Assembly (NCBI GenBank): GCA_041645435.1
Contig: JBAZQB010000002.1
Coordinates: 248,001 to 312,000, forward strand
Length of the DNA: 64,000 nt
Direction: 5' to 3'
From: Methanoregula sp.
GTDB taxonomy: Archaea; Halobacteriota; Methanomicrobia; Methanomicrobiales; Methanospirillaceae
The position numbers and the translations under genes are program-made. Below the pieces are notes generated by a model that saw nothing but the letters and a program-made list of their open reading frames with translations, made no database searches and was not told the DNA's origin. Within the stretch, counting starts at the first letter, position 1; every line of letters starts with the position of its first letter. Below, one piece after another: positions 23,811-32,186 of this stretch.

Positions 23811-23935
23811 GCATGCGGTGGGGCGGGGCCGGGCTGGTACTGATTGGGCGGACCTGGAACCGAGTCTAGTACTGGACCCGTCGTCAATTGCCGGGACCGG
23901 GGGCACTGAGAAGTGCTAAGTATGCGGGTCGTGCC
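23811..23935 (+). repeat. Island repeat R, copy 10
   Basis: GCATGCGGTGGGGCGGGGCC, GGGCGGACCTGGAACCGAG, TACTGGACCCGTCGTCAATT, GCCGGGACCGGGGGCACTGA, GAAGTGCTAAGTATGCGGG. Last copy found; none is seen downstream of 24 kb. Confidence 0.87.
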
Positions 23936-23988
23936 AAAGATTGGTAATGCAGTTCCCAGGCAAAAGGGAGTTTATATGTTGATTTATT

Positions 23989-24225
23989 TTATCTGGTATT
24001 TTTGTTCTTATTGTTGATATTAATGATAACATTTCCTTTTGGTCCGGTTCGTCTGGTTCTAACACTATTACTTTTAGGACATTTATGATTGCGATCTTTC
24101 CCCCACCCCTCACATACGGGACATGTTTTTACACGAATGTCAAGACCAACAATTTCTCGAATTTTCCCAGACCCTTCACAACGAGCGCATGTGATATCCG
24201 TATTGCATTTGCCACATACTACCAT
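23989..24225 (-). CDS. Small zinc-ribbon protein with DnaJ-type CxxCxGxG motifs
   Basis: 78 aa. CGKCNTDITCARCEGSGK and CPVCEGWGKDRNHKCP supply eight cysteines in two DnaJ-like zinc motifs; the tail is basic and Asn/Lys-rich (GNVIININNKNKNTR). It is AT-rich like the neighbouring Avs-like gene and divergently transcribed from it across a 142-bp AT-rich gap that must hold both promoters. A role as adaptor, chaperone or regulator of the big protein is possible but unproven. Confidence 0.65.
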   Translation of the reverse strand: MVVCGKCNTDITCARCEGSGKIREIVGLDIRVKTCPVCEGWGKDRNHKCPKSNSVRTRRTGPKGNVIININNKNKNTR

Positions 24226-24367
24226 ACTTTCTCAAGGATTTTGTTTAGTATCCTTATATATTAAATATGTGTTTTGCTCACGAATCGGCAAAAAAAATTC
24301 GCTATCTTAACAAAATAACAATATCCAATCGATAATGATTTTTAGTGAATAAATCCACACTACCTCA
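24226..24367. promoter_or_regulatory. AT-rich divergent promoter region
   Basis: The gap holds CTTATATATTAAATATG (24252-24268), a clear TATA candidate usable in either direction, and further AT tracts. Base composition drops sharply from the GC-rich repeat island to this region. Confidence 0.4.
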
Positions 24368-27300
24368 ATGCAACAGCAAACCGCACCTGCGATGGGGGAG
24401 CGACGTGCAATAAGCGGTTACAAAGCTCAATATGAGATTGAAGCAGTAAAAATACATCACGCAATTAAACAAAAAACCCTTCAATTTATTCGAATTGCAG
24501 ATCCAAATGCGGGCAGAGTTGACGATTTTCAACTTCAAACTTCTTCCCAAATAGATGCGTTCCAGATTAAATGGAGTACATATCCGGGATTGCTAACTTT
24601 CAATTATCTAGTAACTTCTCAAAAAAATGGAAGTCCATGTCTAATTAACCAACTATCAGATGGCTGGAAAAAACTGAAAGCAAGATATCCAGATAAAAAA
24701 ATTATTGTCCATCTCGTCACTCGTGATCGTCCATCGCCAAAAGGAAAAATAATTGAAAAAATTGACTCCTCAGAGACAAATCATTTTGCTGGATTTATAG
24801 CGCATATTTGGAAAAATGTACATGATTCCACGTTCAAGACAAAATCTGATATTCCCCCCAACTGGAAACCTGTGTGGGAAAAACTTCAACGAGCGTCAGA
24901 GTTAACTGACGATGAATTTTTTGAATTCGTCCGAAATTGTGAATTAGATTTTGGATATAAAATTCCAGAATTTGAAGAATATAACGATCTTGAAAGACAA
25001 GCGATAAAAAATGAAATCTCCCAGATTTTACACTTTCTTTTTTTATCAGTTGCTGATCCGATGATGATTGTTGAACTAAGTGTTGGAGAACTTCTTAGAA
25101 AATTGGGATGGGCGGAAAGATACGATTTAATTAATGCTCAAAATTTTCGAGTTGACGATGCTCAATACCGTCCGATCGAAGGATTAGACAATAATCTCGA
25201 GTTCCTAATCAGCAAAACCACTAAAGGATATATTGCAGTAATTGGAACCCCAGGATCTGGAAAATCGACTTTCTTGACGCAAGTGCTAAAAAACCGCGAA
25301 GAACGTGTTATCAAATATTATTCATTTATCCCCGACTCCATCGAACCAATAAATCTTCGCGGAGAATCGAAAAATTTCCTACATGACATTACACTTCAAT
25401 TGGAGAAAGAAGGCTTTTCGCCGGGTGGAAGTATCAGTTCATTAGACAGAGAAGTACTCTTGAGAAGATTCTTCGATCAGATGAGAATTCTTAATGAAGA
25501 TTGGAAAAAAACCGGTCGAAAAACTCTCTTTCTTGTTGATGGTTTAGATCACATTACTCGGGAACAGCGTCCTGTCCATTCTCTACTTATTGATTTGCCA
25601 ATTCCTGAGTCGATTCCCGACGGGATAATTTTTATCTTGGGAAGCCAGACCGAAACAATTTTCAGTTCCAGAATTCGTGCCGACATAAGAAATCGTAAAA
25701 TTGAGATGAAACCTCTTAGTCATCAAGCGACCTATGAGATAATAACAAATTCTCATCTTCGATACTCTCCAAATGAGGACCAGATCACAAAAATCTTTTC
25801 CCTCTCGTCAGGTCATCCCTTGGCTTTGAAATATATCCTGAACAAGATAACCGAAGTGAAAAGTACTGCTGAAATTGCCTTAGTCTTAGATGATACGAAG
25901 GCTTACGAAGGTAATATTGAACTACAATACCAGTCCTACTTCGATGATATTTATGACGATTCAAAATTATTCGAGTTGCTGGGTTTAATATCGCGGTGTA
26001 AGGGAGATATCGATCTTCAATGGGTTGAAACCTGGTATGACGGTTTATCAATAGTAAATTTAAGAAATAAATTTTCTCATTATTTCAAAAAGGAAGATAA
26101 TAACACGTGGTCATTTTTTCATAATAGTTTTAAGCGATTTGTTTTTGAGCGAACGAGCGAATCTGATCCGGGAAATGTCAATCCCTCAATGTCAATTAAG
26201 TTTTATAAAAAATTAGCCGAAAAGTCTTCCGATTCGCCGTGTAATTCAATTCATTCATGGGATGAAGTCTTTTACAGAAGTCGTGCTCAACAATATCAAA
26301 AAATTATTGAGATTGCTACAAGGATCCGTTTTGAAGAACAAATGCGTAGTTTCCGTCCAATCTACGAAATACGTGAGGATATTGACTTAGCATTGAATGC
26401 AGCTAGAGAACAGAAAGATATTGTTGCATTTATACGATTTATTTTCCTCGGATCCGAATTTGAGCAGAGGGATGGATACATCAAAGAAGTCTTATATTTC
26501 AGGCTTCTTTACTCGTTATTAGAAGCTGACGAAAGAATTCCATTAAAGCATATACTTTCTGGCAACCAACTGAAAATAAAAAATGAAATTGCTCTCAAAT
26601 TGTCAAGAGAACTAAAAATTAAAGGACGTTCTGCGCAGGCTAAAAAAATATTTGAATTGTCTGAACCAATCGAAATTTTAAACGCTGCCGAACCAATAGA
26701 AAATCCTCAAAAATATGAGAACCCCTCAATTTTAATTGAGTGGGCAAGATCCGCCAGCTATTTTAGAGATTTAGATAGAACGGTTGAATTGATTAAAAAG
26801 TGTCAGCAAAAGGCAAATTTCACTGATAGAGATTATGATAGTTCTGTAAAATCACTTCAAAAAAGTCTTCTGCATGCCCTTGGTATCTCACTTGTCAAAC
26901 AAAAAAGATGGGATGATGTTTTACGAATACAAACTGAATTAAATAACCATTTTTTTGCTGATTCCTTGAAATTTAGTTTAGTCTGGAATTCATGGGAGAT
27001 ATGTTTCAGAGATGATGACTTCGATAGAGCAAAAGAATTTTTAGAATGGGGGAAAGCTGACATAGGTTTCGATTATCTTTATCCAAATTCCGACACTTTT
27101 AATCCCGGGAAAATAACCCGTGTTGCTCTGGGAATTTGCGAGATTGATAAAGATTTGAAAACTGCAAGAAAATTTCTGAAAAATGTTCCTCTACCAGAAA
27201 TCAATAATTCAATCTTTTCAACTAAAGCTGGTTTATCTCCATTCTTGGATTTGATTTATTATCTTAGAGTAAATTTTTATTTAAATGAGCAATACTCTCC

Positions 27301-29110
27301 TGAAAAAATATTACAATTGGTGGGGGATGAGAAATCGGAAATCTCTGATGAATTTAAAAGACATCTTTACGCGATTACCTATATCTCGACAATGGGAGAC
27401 AAGGAAAAATTTTTGCCTGCTTCGCGAATTACGGAATTAGTATCTCCAATATTGAAATTTTTTTACAAAAGTTATTTTCCGCGTTTCCAAGATCAAGATT
27501 CGGGTTTTGTTATCGCATACTCAAAACTCGAATTCTACGATTTCCTGGTCAATGCTGTAAGTAAACATGGGCCTGAGGCTATTCACTCCTTGTGCAGATT
27601 ACTTGATGAGGAGTGGGATAATTTAGAAAACGAAAAATATTGGCCTTCTGATATTTGGAGAAAAGTTATTAATGTCCTCAATTATCGACATGCCGAAAAA
27701 GAATGGTGCGAGAATAAACTTTTACTGTTGCAAATGGCGTTATTGAAACGTCCGAATGAGTATGCAGATACATATGCCAGAGTTCATGAATTTTTGAACC
27801 AGGCCACCTCATGGAATAATCTAAAAAAGTTTGATTTGTCGAAAGAATGTTTGTCAAAGATGTTTCAGACTTCTTTAAGCATAGGTTTTCATAAAGACTA
27901 CCAATTAAATTCATGGATTGAATGGTTGGATACCATAAACAATCTCGAAACAGATAAAAGAATTGAACGAACCTTGGAATTTGTAAATTATATTCAAGTT
28001 TTACATGGTTATGTTGAAGAAAGAGCAGATGAATACGCCGCTGAGGAATTAATAAAAATTACTTTTAATTGGAGTCCAAGACATAGCCTAATTCTAACAA
28101 ATTGGTTCCTTGAAAAAGATATCATCTCACAACGAAGAGCAAGATACAATTATCTTTTACAAATATTGAAAAGTCAAGAAGATATCCCACTTGAATCTGT
28201 TAATCCGTACGTGGACTCCTTCTTATTTTGTCAAGATGAAATAGAAGGAGTTTATCGAGAGATAATAGAGGTGATAATCACCAGAGCTTTTCAACAAGAT
28301 GTCAAATTGGGACGTAAAATTACTCGTCATTTTATCCATTCGATTGAAATGTCAATATTTGAAAAAAATAAACCTCAATGGAAACTCATAATCGCGGATC
28401 AACTTAAAAATTTGGGAATAAATCCTCAGTTTTCCAAATTAAGTATAAAAAATCTGGAAACAGAAATCAAATCAACTAATACCAATAGTGTTCAGATTGA
28501 TGACTCAATTCCTAAGAAATTGCTTAAATATCCGATTACTCCAGAACTTTTAATCGCAAAAATACCGGAACTAAAATATCGACGAAAATGGGAGCCCATA
28601 ATTCTAAAACATCTTAATTCATTCACAAAAAAAGATATCAATAAAATTCTATCAACCACGGAAAATCCTGATCTGACTGTTTTATTGGCTCAACGGCTAT
28701 TCGAATTGAATGATTTAAAAAATGCGCAAAATGCTTGTCTGAAAACGATACGTAATTGTCCCTTTGGGGGATATGGGCTTCCCCTTGATTATGGTGCTAA
28801 AGTAAATTCGATGAAAATAATTTCAAAAATTGATGCGGAAAAAGCGAAAGAGATCTTCTACGAAACTGTTTATTCGGATTTAACATCGAATTATCCATAC
28901 TATTTGATGGTAGCAATGCGAATTAACGAGGTTATTTCTCAATTATTTGAAAAGAATCAAATAATAGGGATTTGGATAGAAATTCAAGAGTATCTAAATT
29001 CATTGTTTTCAGAATATTCGATGCCAAATGAAATCCCGGCGCATTTCTATGATCGAATAAAAGATAATTCAGCGGTTGTTGCATTTGACCAATTTCAAAA
29101 GAATTTTTGA
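24368..29110 (+). CDS. Avs-like antiviral STAND NTPase with N-terminal Cap4/DUF4297-type nuclease
   Basis: 1,580 aa. Residues ~12-210 resemble the Cap4 (DUF4297) dsDNA endonuclease: GYKAQYEIEA (17-26), VDDFQLQ (51-57) and DAFQIKWS with the Q-x-K at 66-68. Residues ~270-620 are a P-loop NTPase: Walker A GTPGSGKST (293-301), Walker B KTLFLVDGLDHI with Asp391, and a SGHPLALKYIL segment typical of STAND/NACHT winged-helix proteins. The remaining ~950 residues are helical with TPR-like periodicity, the expected sensor part. This is the domain order of Avs proteins, which bind phage structural proteins, assemble, and unleash the effector. The gene is strikingly AT-rich against its neighbours and has no partner gene downstream, consistent with horizontal gain. 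Start ATG 24368. Confidence 0.75.
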   Translation: MQQQTAPAMGERRAISGYKAQYEIEAVKIHHAIKQKTLQFIRIADPNAGRVDDFQLQTSSQIDAFQIKWSTYPGLLTFNYLVTSQKNGSPCLINQLSDGWKKLKARYPDKKIIVHLVTRDRPSPKGKIIEKIDSSETNHFAGFIAHIWKNVHDSTFKTKSDIPPNWKPVWEKLQRASELTDDEFFEFVRNCELDFGYKIPEFEEYNDLERQAIKNEISQILHFLFLSVADPMMIVELSVGELLRKLGWAERYDLINAQNFRVDDAQYRPIEGLDNNLEFLISKTTKGYIAVIGTPGSGKSTFLTQVLKNREERVIKYYSFIPDSIEPINLRGESKNFLHDITLQLEKEGFSPGGSISSLDREVLLRRFFDQMRILNEDWKKTGRKTLFLVDGLDHITREQRPVHSLLIDLPIPESIPDGIIFILGSQTETIFSSRIRADIRNRKIEMKPLSHQATYEIITNSHLRYSPNEDQITKIFSLSSGHPLALKYILNKITEVKSTAEIALVLDDTKAYEGNIELQYQSYFDDIYDDSKLFELLGLISRCKGDIDLQWVETWYDGLSIVNLRNKFSHYFKKEDNNTWSFFHNSFKRFVFERTSESDPGNVNPSMSIKFYKKLAEKSSDSPCNSIHSWDEVFYRSRAQQYQKIIEIATRIRFEEQMRSFRPIYEIREDIDLALNAAREQKDIVAFIRFIFLGSEFEQRDGYIKEVLYFRLLYSLLEADERIPLKHILSGNQLKIKNEIALKLSRELKIKGRSAQAKKIFELSEPIEILNAAEPIENPQKYENPSILIEWARSASYFRDLDRTVELIKKCQQKANFTDRDYDSSVKSLQKSLLHALGISLVKQKRWDDVLRIQTELNNHFFADSLKFSLVWNSWEICFRDDDFDRAKEFLEWGKADIGFDYLYPNSDTFNPGKITRVALGICEIDKDLKTARKFLKNVPLPEINNSIFSTKAGLSPFLDLIYYLRVNFYLNEQYSPEKILQLVGDEKSEISDEFKRHLYAITYISTMGDKEKFLPASRITELVSPILKFFYKSYFPRFQDQDSGFVIAYSKLEFYDFLVNAVSKHGPEAIHSLCRLLDEEWDNLENEKYWPSDIWRKVINVLNYRHAEKEWCENKLLLLQMALLKRPNEYADTYARVHEFLNQATSWNNLKKFDLSKECLSKMFQTSLSIGFHKDYQLNSWIEWLDTINNLETDKRIERTLEFVNYIQVLHGYVEERADEYAAEELIKITFNWSPRHSLILTNWFLEKDIISQRRARYNYLLQILKSQEDIPLESVNPYVDSFLFCQDEIEGVYREIIEVIITRAFQQDVKLGRKITRHFIHSIEMSIFEKNKPQWKLIIADQLKNLGINPQFSKLSIKNLETEIKSTNTNSVQIDDSIPKKLLKYPITPELLIAKIPELKYRRKWEPIILKHLNSFTKKDINKILSTTENPDLTVLLAQRLFELNDLKNAQNACLKTIRNCPFGGYGLPLDYGAKVNSMKIISKIDAEKAKEIFYETVYSDLTSNYPYYLMVAMRINEVISQLFEKNQIIGIWIEIQEYLNSLFSEYSMPNEIPAHFYDRIKDNSAVVAFDQFQKNF

Positions 29111-29272
29111 TTATGTTTGAATATTTACCGAATCTTTGATCTATGTATTGCCATTTGGTACCAACAAGAATTTTTTTACATCCCCATCTCAATCACACTC
29201 GTTACCCCCTTTCACTTTCTTACCCCATCCCGCACCTCTTTAATACCCCATGCCAATTTGTACCGCACCAAA

Positions 29273-29347
29273 ATGAAAGACATCGTCATCAAGGGTGCCC
29301 GCCAGCACAGTATTTATCACTCCCCGATCATCAGTATAATTGAATGA
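29273..29347 (+). pseudogene. Relic of a uvrA 5' end upstream of fumA
   Basis: A short ATG frame reads MKDIVIKGARQH and then diverges (SIYHSPIISIIE, stop). MKDIVIKGARQHN is the near-invariant N-terminus of excinuclease subunit UvrA. Only 12 residues match, so the rest of the gene is missing here. Its TGA overlaps the fumA ATG (ATGA). It may be a rearrangement scar, or a coincidental leader peptide. Confidence 0.45.
29310..29318 (+). promoter_or_regulatory. TATA-like box for the fum-kor-suc operon
   Basis: GTATTTATC lies about 26-34 bp before the fumA start, so the message would be leaderless or nearly so. It lies inside the uvrA-like relic. Confidence 0.4.
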
Positions 29348-30180
29348 AGTCTACGGACCAGACCCGTATTCACGAAGCCCTCGCCGACGCCACCTTCCGG
29401 GCGTACCGCGAAGCCGTCATCCGGCTGCCCCCGGACGTACTCCGGGTGATCGAGCAGGCCGCTGCCACCGAGACATCCCTGGTAGCCCGCGGAGAGTTTG
29501 CCAATATTTTACAAAACATCAGCATGGCCGAAAAACTCGGCGTCCCGATGTGCCAGGATACCGGCGTCCCGGTAATTTACCTCACCATCCCCCCGGATGT
29601 CCCTCTCACGCAGGATCTGTACAATGCAATAGCAGAGGGAGTCCGGAAAGCAACGAAAGAAGTACCGCTACGGCCAAACGTGGTGGATCCCATCACCCGT
29701 CACAATACCAACGACAACACCGGCGCCGGCATGCCGGCAATTCACGTCAAACCCGGGGAAAAGTTCACCGTCACCGTACTCCCCAAGGGAGCGGGTGCAG
29801 AAAACATGTCACGGATCGGGATGCTCCTCCCCTCGCAGGTGGGCCAGATCGAGAAATTCGTTGTCGAGACGGTCTACCTCGCGGGTTCCCGGCCCTGCCC
29901 GCCCATCGTAATCGGTGTCGGTATCGGCGGGACCTTTGACGGGGCAGCCGCGATGGCAAAGGAAGCGCTCCTCCAACCTCTCGACCAGATGACGGAGTAC
30001 GAACGCGGGATTCTTGCGGCAGTGAACCGGCTCGGCATCGGTGCGATGGGCCTGGGCGGCGACTTCACGGCACTGGCAGTCAAGGTCAAGACCGCCGGGT
30101 GTCACACGGCTTCGCTGCCGGTTGCGGTGAACATCCAGTGCTGGGCGAACCGGCATGCAACGGTGGAGGTGCTGCTATGA
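29344..30180 (+). CDS. fumA: Fumarate hydratase class I, alpha subunit
   Basis: 278 aa. GVPMCQDTGVPVIYL contains the first [4Fe-4S] cysteine; DNTGAGMPAIHV, GAGAENMSRIGMLLP and CPPIVIGVGIGGTFDGAAAM are standard for the TtdA/fumarase alpha family, and GGDFTALAVKVKTAGCHTAS supplies a further Cys. With the beta subunit it interconverts fumarate and malate. First gene of an eight-gene run in which nearly every junction overlaps; its stop overlaps the fumB start (ATGA at 30177-30180). Confidence 0.95.
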   Translation: MKSTDQTRIHEALADATFRAYREAVIRLPPDVLRVIEQAAATETSLVARGEFANILQNISMAEKLGVPMCQDTGVPVIYLTIPPDVPLTQDLYNAIAEGVRKATKEVPLRPNVVDPITRHNTNDNTGAGMPAIHVKPGEKFTVTVLPKGAGAENMSRIGMLLPSQVGQIEKFVVETVYLAGSRPCPPIVIGVGIGGTFDGAAAMAKEALLQPLDQMTEYERGILAAVNRLGIGAMGLGGDFTALAVKVKTAGCHTASLPVAVNIQCWANRHATVEVLL

Positions 30181-30740
30181 GCGCGAAGACTGCAAAACCC
30201 GTGCAGCTTCGCACGCCGCTTGGAGAGGAAGTGCTCGCCCTCCACGCGGGGGATCATGTCGAACTCTCGGGTGTCGTGTATACGGCCCGTGACGAGGCGC
30301 ACCTCCGCATGCAGAAAGAGGGTATCCCGTTCGATCCGCAGGGTGCGGTGATCTACCATTGCGGCCCGGTGATACAGGACAAGCGGGTGGTAGCTGCCGG
30401 GCCTACGACCTCCGCCCGGATGAACGAACTTTCGGGTTTCTTATTCGACAAGGGAGTGCGGGCGCTCATCGGGAAAGGCGGCATGGGAACGCGCGTGCGG
30501 GAGCAGCTGAAAGGCAGGGGGGTGTACCTCGCGTTCACCGGCGGGTGTGCAGCCCTTGCAGCGGATCGCATGACCCTCAAAGAAGTCTTTTTCGAAGATC
30601 TCGGGATGGCGGAAGCCGTGTGGGTGATCGAACTCGACCGGCTGCCGCTCGTGGTGGGGATCGATGCGCAGGGCAACGACATCTTCGGGGATGTCAGCAA
30701 ACACGCGGAAGCAGAATATGCCCGGTACCGGAAGTCATGA
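30177..30740 (+). CDS. fumB: Fumarate hydratase class I, beta subunit
   Basis: 187 aa from ATG 30177. VQLRTPLGEEVLALHAGDHV, LSGVVYTARDEAHLRM, GAVIYHCGPVI, GPTTSARMNE and GKGGMGTRVREQL, together with FTGGCAALAADRM, are the TtdB/fumarase beta motifs that complete the active site. Translationally coupled to fumA. A 76-bp gap, the largest in the operon, separates it from korD. Confidence 0.95.
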   Translation: MSAKTAKPVQLRTPLGEEVLALHAGDHVELSGVVYTARDEAHLRMQKEGIPFDPQGAVIYHCGPVIQDKRVVAAGPTTSARMNELSGFLFDKGVRALIGKGGMGTRVREQLKGRGVYLAFTGGCAALAADRMTLKEVFFEDLGMAEAVWVIELDRLPLVVGIDAQGNDIFGDVSKHAEAEYARYRKS

Positions 30741-30816
30741 ACGCTTCCGGCAGGACAGGTATAAAGAACAGGTTTTTTCCATTCCAGCGGTCACATAATA
30801 CCTTAGGATATTTTCC

Positions 30817-31089
30817 ATGAAACTCGCCATTGACGAGACCCGGTGTAAGGGCTGCAATCTCTGTACAAAGGTCTGCCCGTACAAGATCTTCCGGGAAGGC
30901 AAACGGCTCAACCGCAAAGGGGTAGCCATACCGGAACTTGACCGTCCCGAGCGCTGCGCTAACTGCCGGCTGCAGAAACTCTATGGCCGGCAGCTCTGCG
31001 GGGTCTGCCAGCTCACCTGCCCGGACCAGGCGATTCACTGGATCGAGGAAGAACCGTACGAACCCCATAAGGTGGCGATTGAATATTGA
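30817..31089 (+). CDS. korD: 2-oxoglutarate:ferredoxin oxidoreductase delta subunit (ferredoxin)
   Basis: 90 aa. The cluster motif CKGCNLCTKVCPYKIF and a second Cys set (CANCRLQKLYGRQLCGVC, then QLTCPDQAIHW) bind two [4Fe-4S] clusters that pass electrons to ferredoxin. Position at the head of korABC fixes the assignment. Its TGA overlaps the TTG start of korA. Confidence 0.92.
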   Translation: MKLAIDETRCKGCNLCTKVCPYKIFREGKRLNRKGVAIPELDRPERCANCRLQKLYGRQLCGVCQLTCPDQAIHWIEEEPYEPHKVAIEY

Positions 31090-32186
31090 CACGGACTGAA
31101 TTCTGGCAGGGAAATACTGCCTGTGCAGAGGGCGCACTGGCAGCAGGATGCAATTTCTTTGGCGGGTACCCGATCACCCCCTCCACGGAAGTTGCCGAAC
31201 ACATGGCAGCCAAGCTCCCGAAGAAAGGCGGGGTCTTTATCCAGATGGAAGACGAGATCGCCTCGATGGCCTCGATCATCGGCGCTGCCTGGACCGGCGC
31301 CCGTGCCATGACCGCAACGAGCGGCCCCGGCTTCTCCCTGATGATGGAGAACATCGGGTATGCCGTCATGACCGAGACTCCCTGCGTGGTCATCAACGTC
31401 CAGCGGGGCGGTCCCTCCACCGGCCAGCCCACGATGTCGGCCCAGGGCGACATGATGCAGGTGCGGTTCGGCTCCCACGGCGATATAGCGATCATTGCTC
31501 TCTGCCCGGCAACCGTGCAGGAGATGTACGAGCTGACGGTGAAGGCCTTCAACCTCGCTGACAGGTACCGCGTGCCGGTCTTTCTCATGGCAGACGAGAC
31601 GGTCGGGCACATGCGGGAGAAGATCATTATCCCCGACACGGTTGAGCGGGTTGAGCGAAAACCCCTCGTTCCCGGTACCCTGCCGTTTAAAGCAGATGCG
31701 GATCTCGTCCCCGGCTTTCCCCAGTTCGGCAGGGGCCACCATGTCCATGTCACCGGGCTCACCCACGATGAGCGGGGTTACCCGGCGGCAACGAACCCGA
31801 AGCTGCACGCGAACCTGGTGCAGCGCCTCGTTGACAAGATCGAGAACGCCCGTGACGATATGGCGGACTACGATATCATCAACCCTGACGCCCGCCGGGT
31901 CTTCATCGCCTACGGCGGACCGGTGCGGACCGTCCAGCAGGTGATGCATGACCTCAAGGACAAGGACATCGGGTTCTTAAGGATCCGCACGGTCTGGCCA
32001 TTCCCGGAGAAGGCCCTTGCGGAGTTCAAGAACGCAAAGGCGTTTTTTATCCCGGAGATGAACCTCGGCCAGATGGCTCGCGAGATCGAGCGGCACGTGA
32101 AGGTGCCGGTCGTCAGCATCCCCAAGATCGGCGGCGAACTGCATACTCCCGCAGAACTCATTGCAGTCCTGGAGGCGCACCCATGA
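31086..32186 (+). CDS. korA: 2-oxoglutarate:ferredoxin oxidoreductase alpha subunit
   Basis: 366 aa from a TTG start (31086) overlapping korD. GNTACAEGALAAGCNFFGGY, PITPSTEVAEHMA, TSGPGFSLMMENIGYAVMTE and QRGGPSTGQPT are the family I domain signatures of KorA. The enzyme makes 2-oxoglutarate from succinyl-CoA, CO2 and reduced ferredoxin, or runs the reverse way. In Methanomicrobiales the reductive direction feeds glutamate synthesis (family knowledge). Confidence 0.95.
   Translation: MTRTEFWQGNTACAEGALAAGCNFFGGYPITPSTEVAEHMAAKLPKKGGVFIQMEDEIASMASIIGAAWTGARAMTATSGPGFSLMMENIGYAVMTETPCVVINVQRGGPSTGQPTMSAQGDMMQVRFGSHGDIAIIALCPATVQEMYELTVKAFNLADRYRVPVFLMADETVGHMREKIIIPDTVERVERKPLVPGTLPFKADADLVPGFPQFGRGHHVHVTGLTHDERGYPAATNPKLHANLVQRLVDKIENARDDMADYDIINPDARRVFIAYGGPVRTVQQVMHDLKDKDIGFLRIRTVWPFPEKALAEFKNAKAFFIPEMNLGQMAREIERHVKVPVVSIPKIGGELHTPAELIAVLEAHP

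Noticed and set aside
12446..23935. CRISPR array
   Set aside because: The repeats are ~110 bp, diverged, and separated by whole genes of very different length; there are no uniform spacers and no cas genes.
12446..23935. Canonical integron attC sites
   Set aside because: I see no conserved 7-bp GTTRRRY/RYYYAAC cores at the ends of the repeats, the genes between them face both ways, and no integron integrase is in the window. Only the general layout is integron-like.
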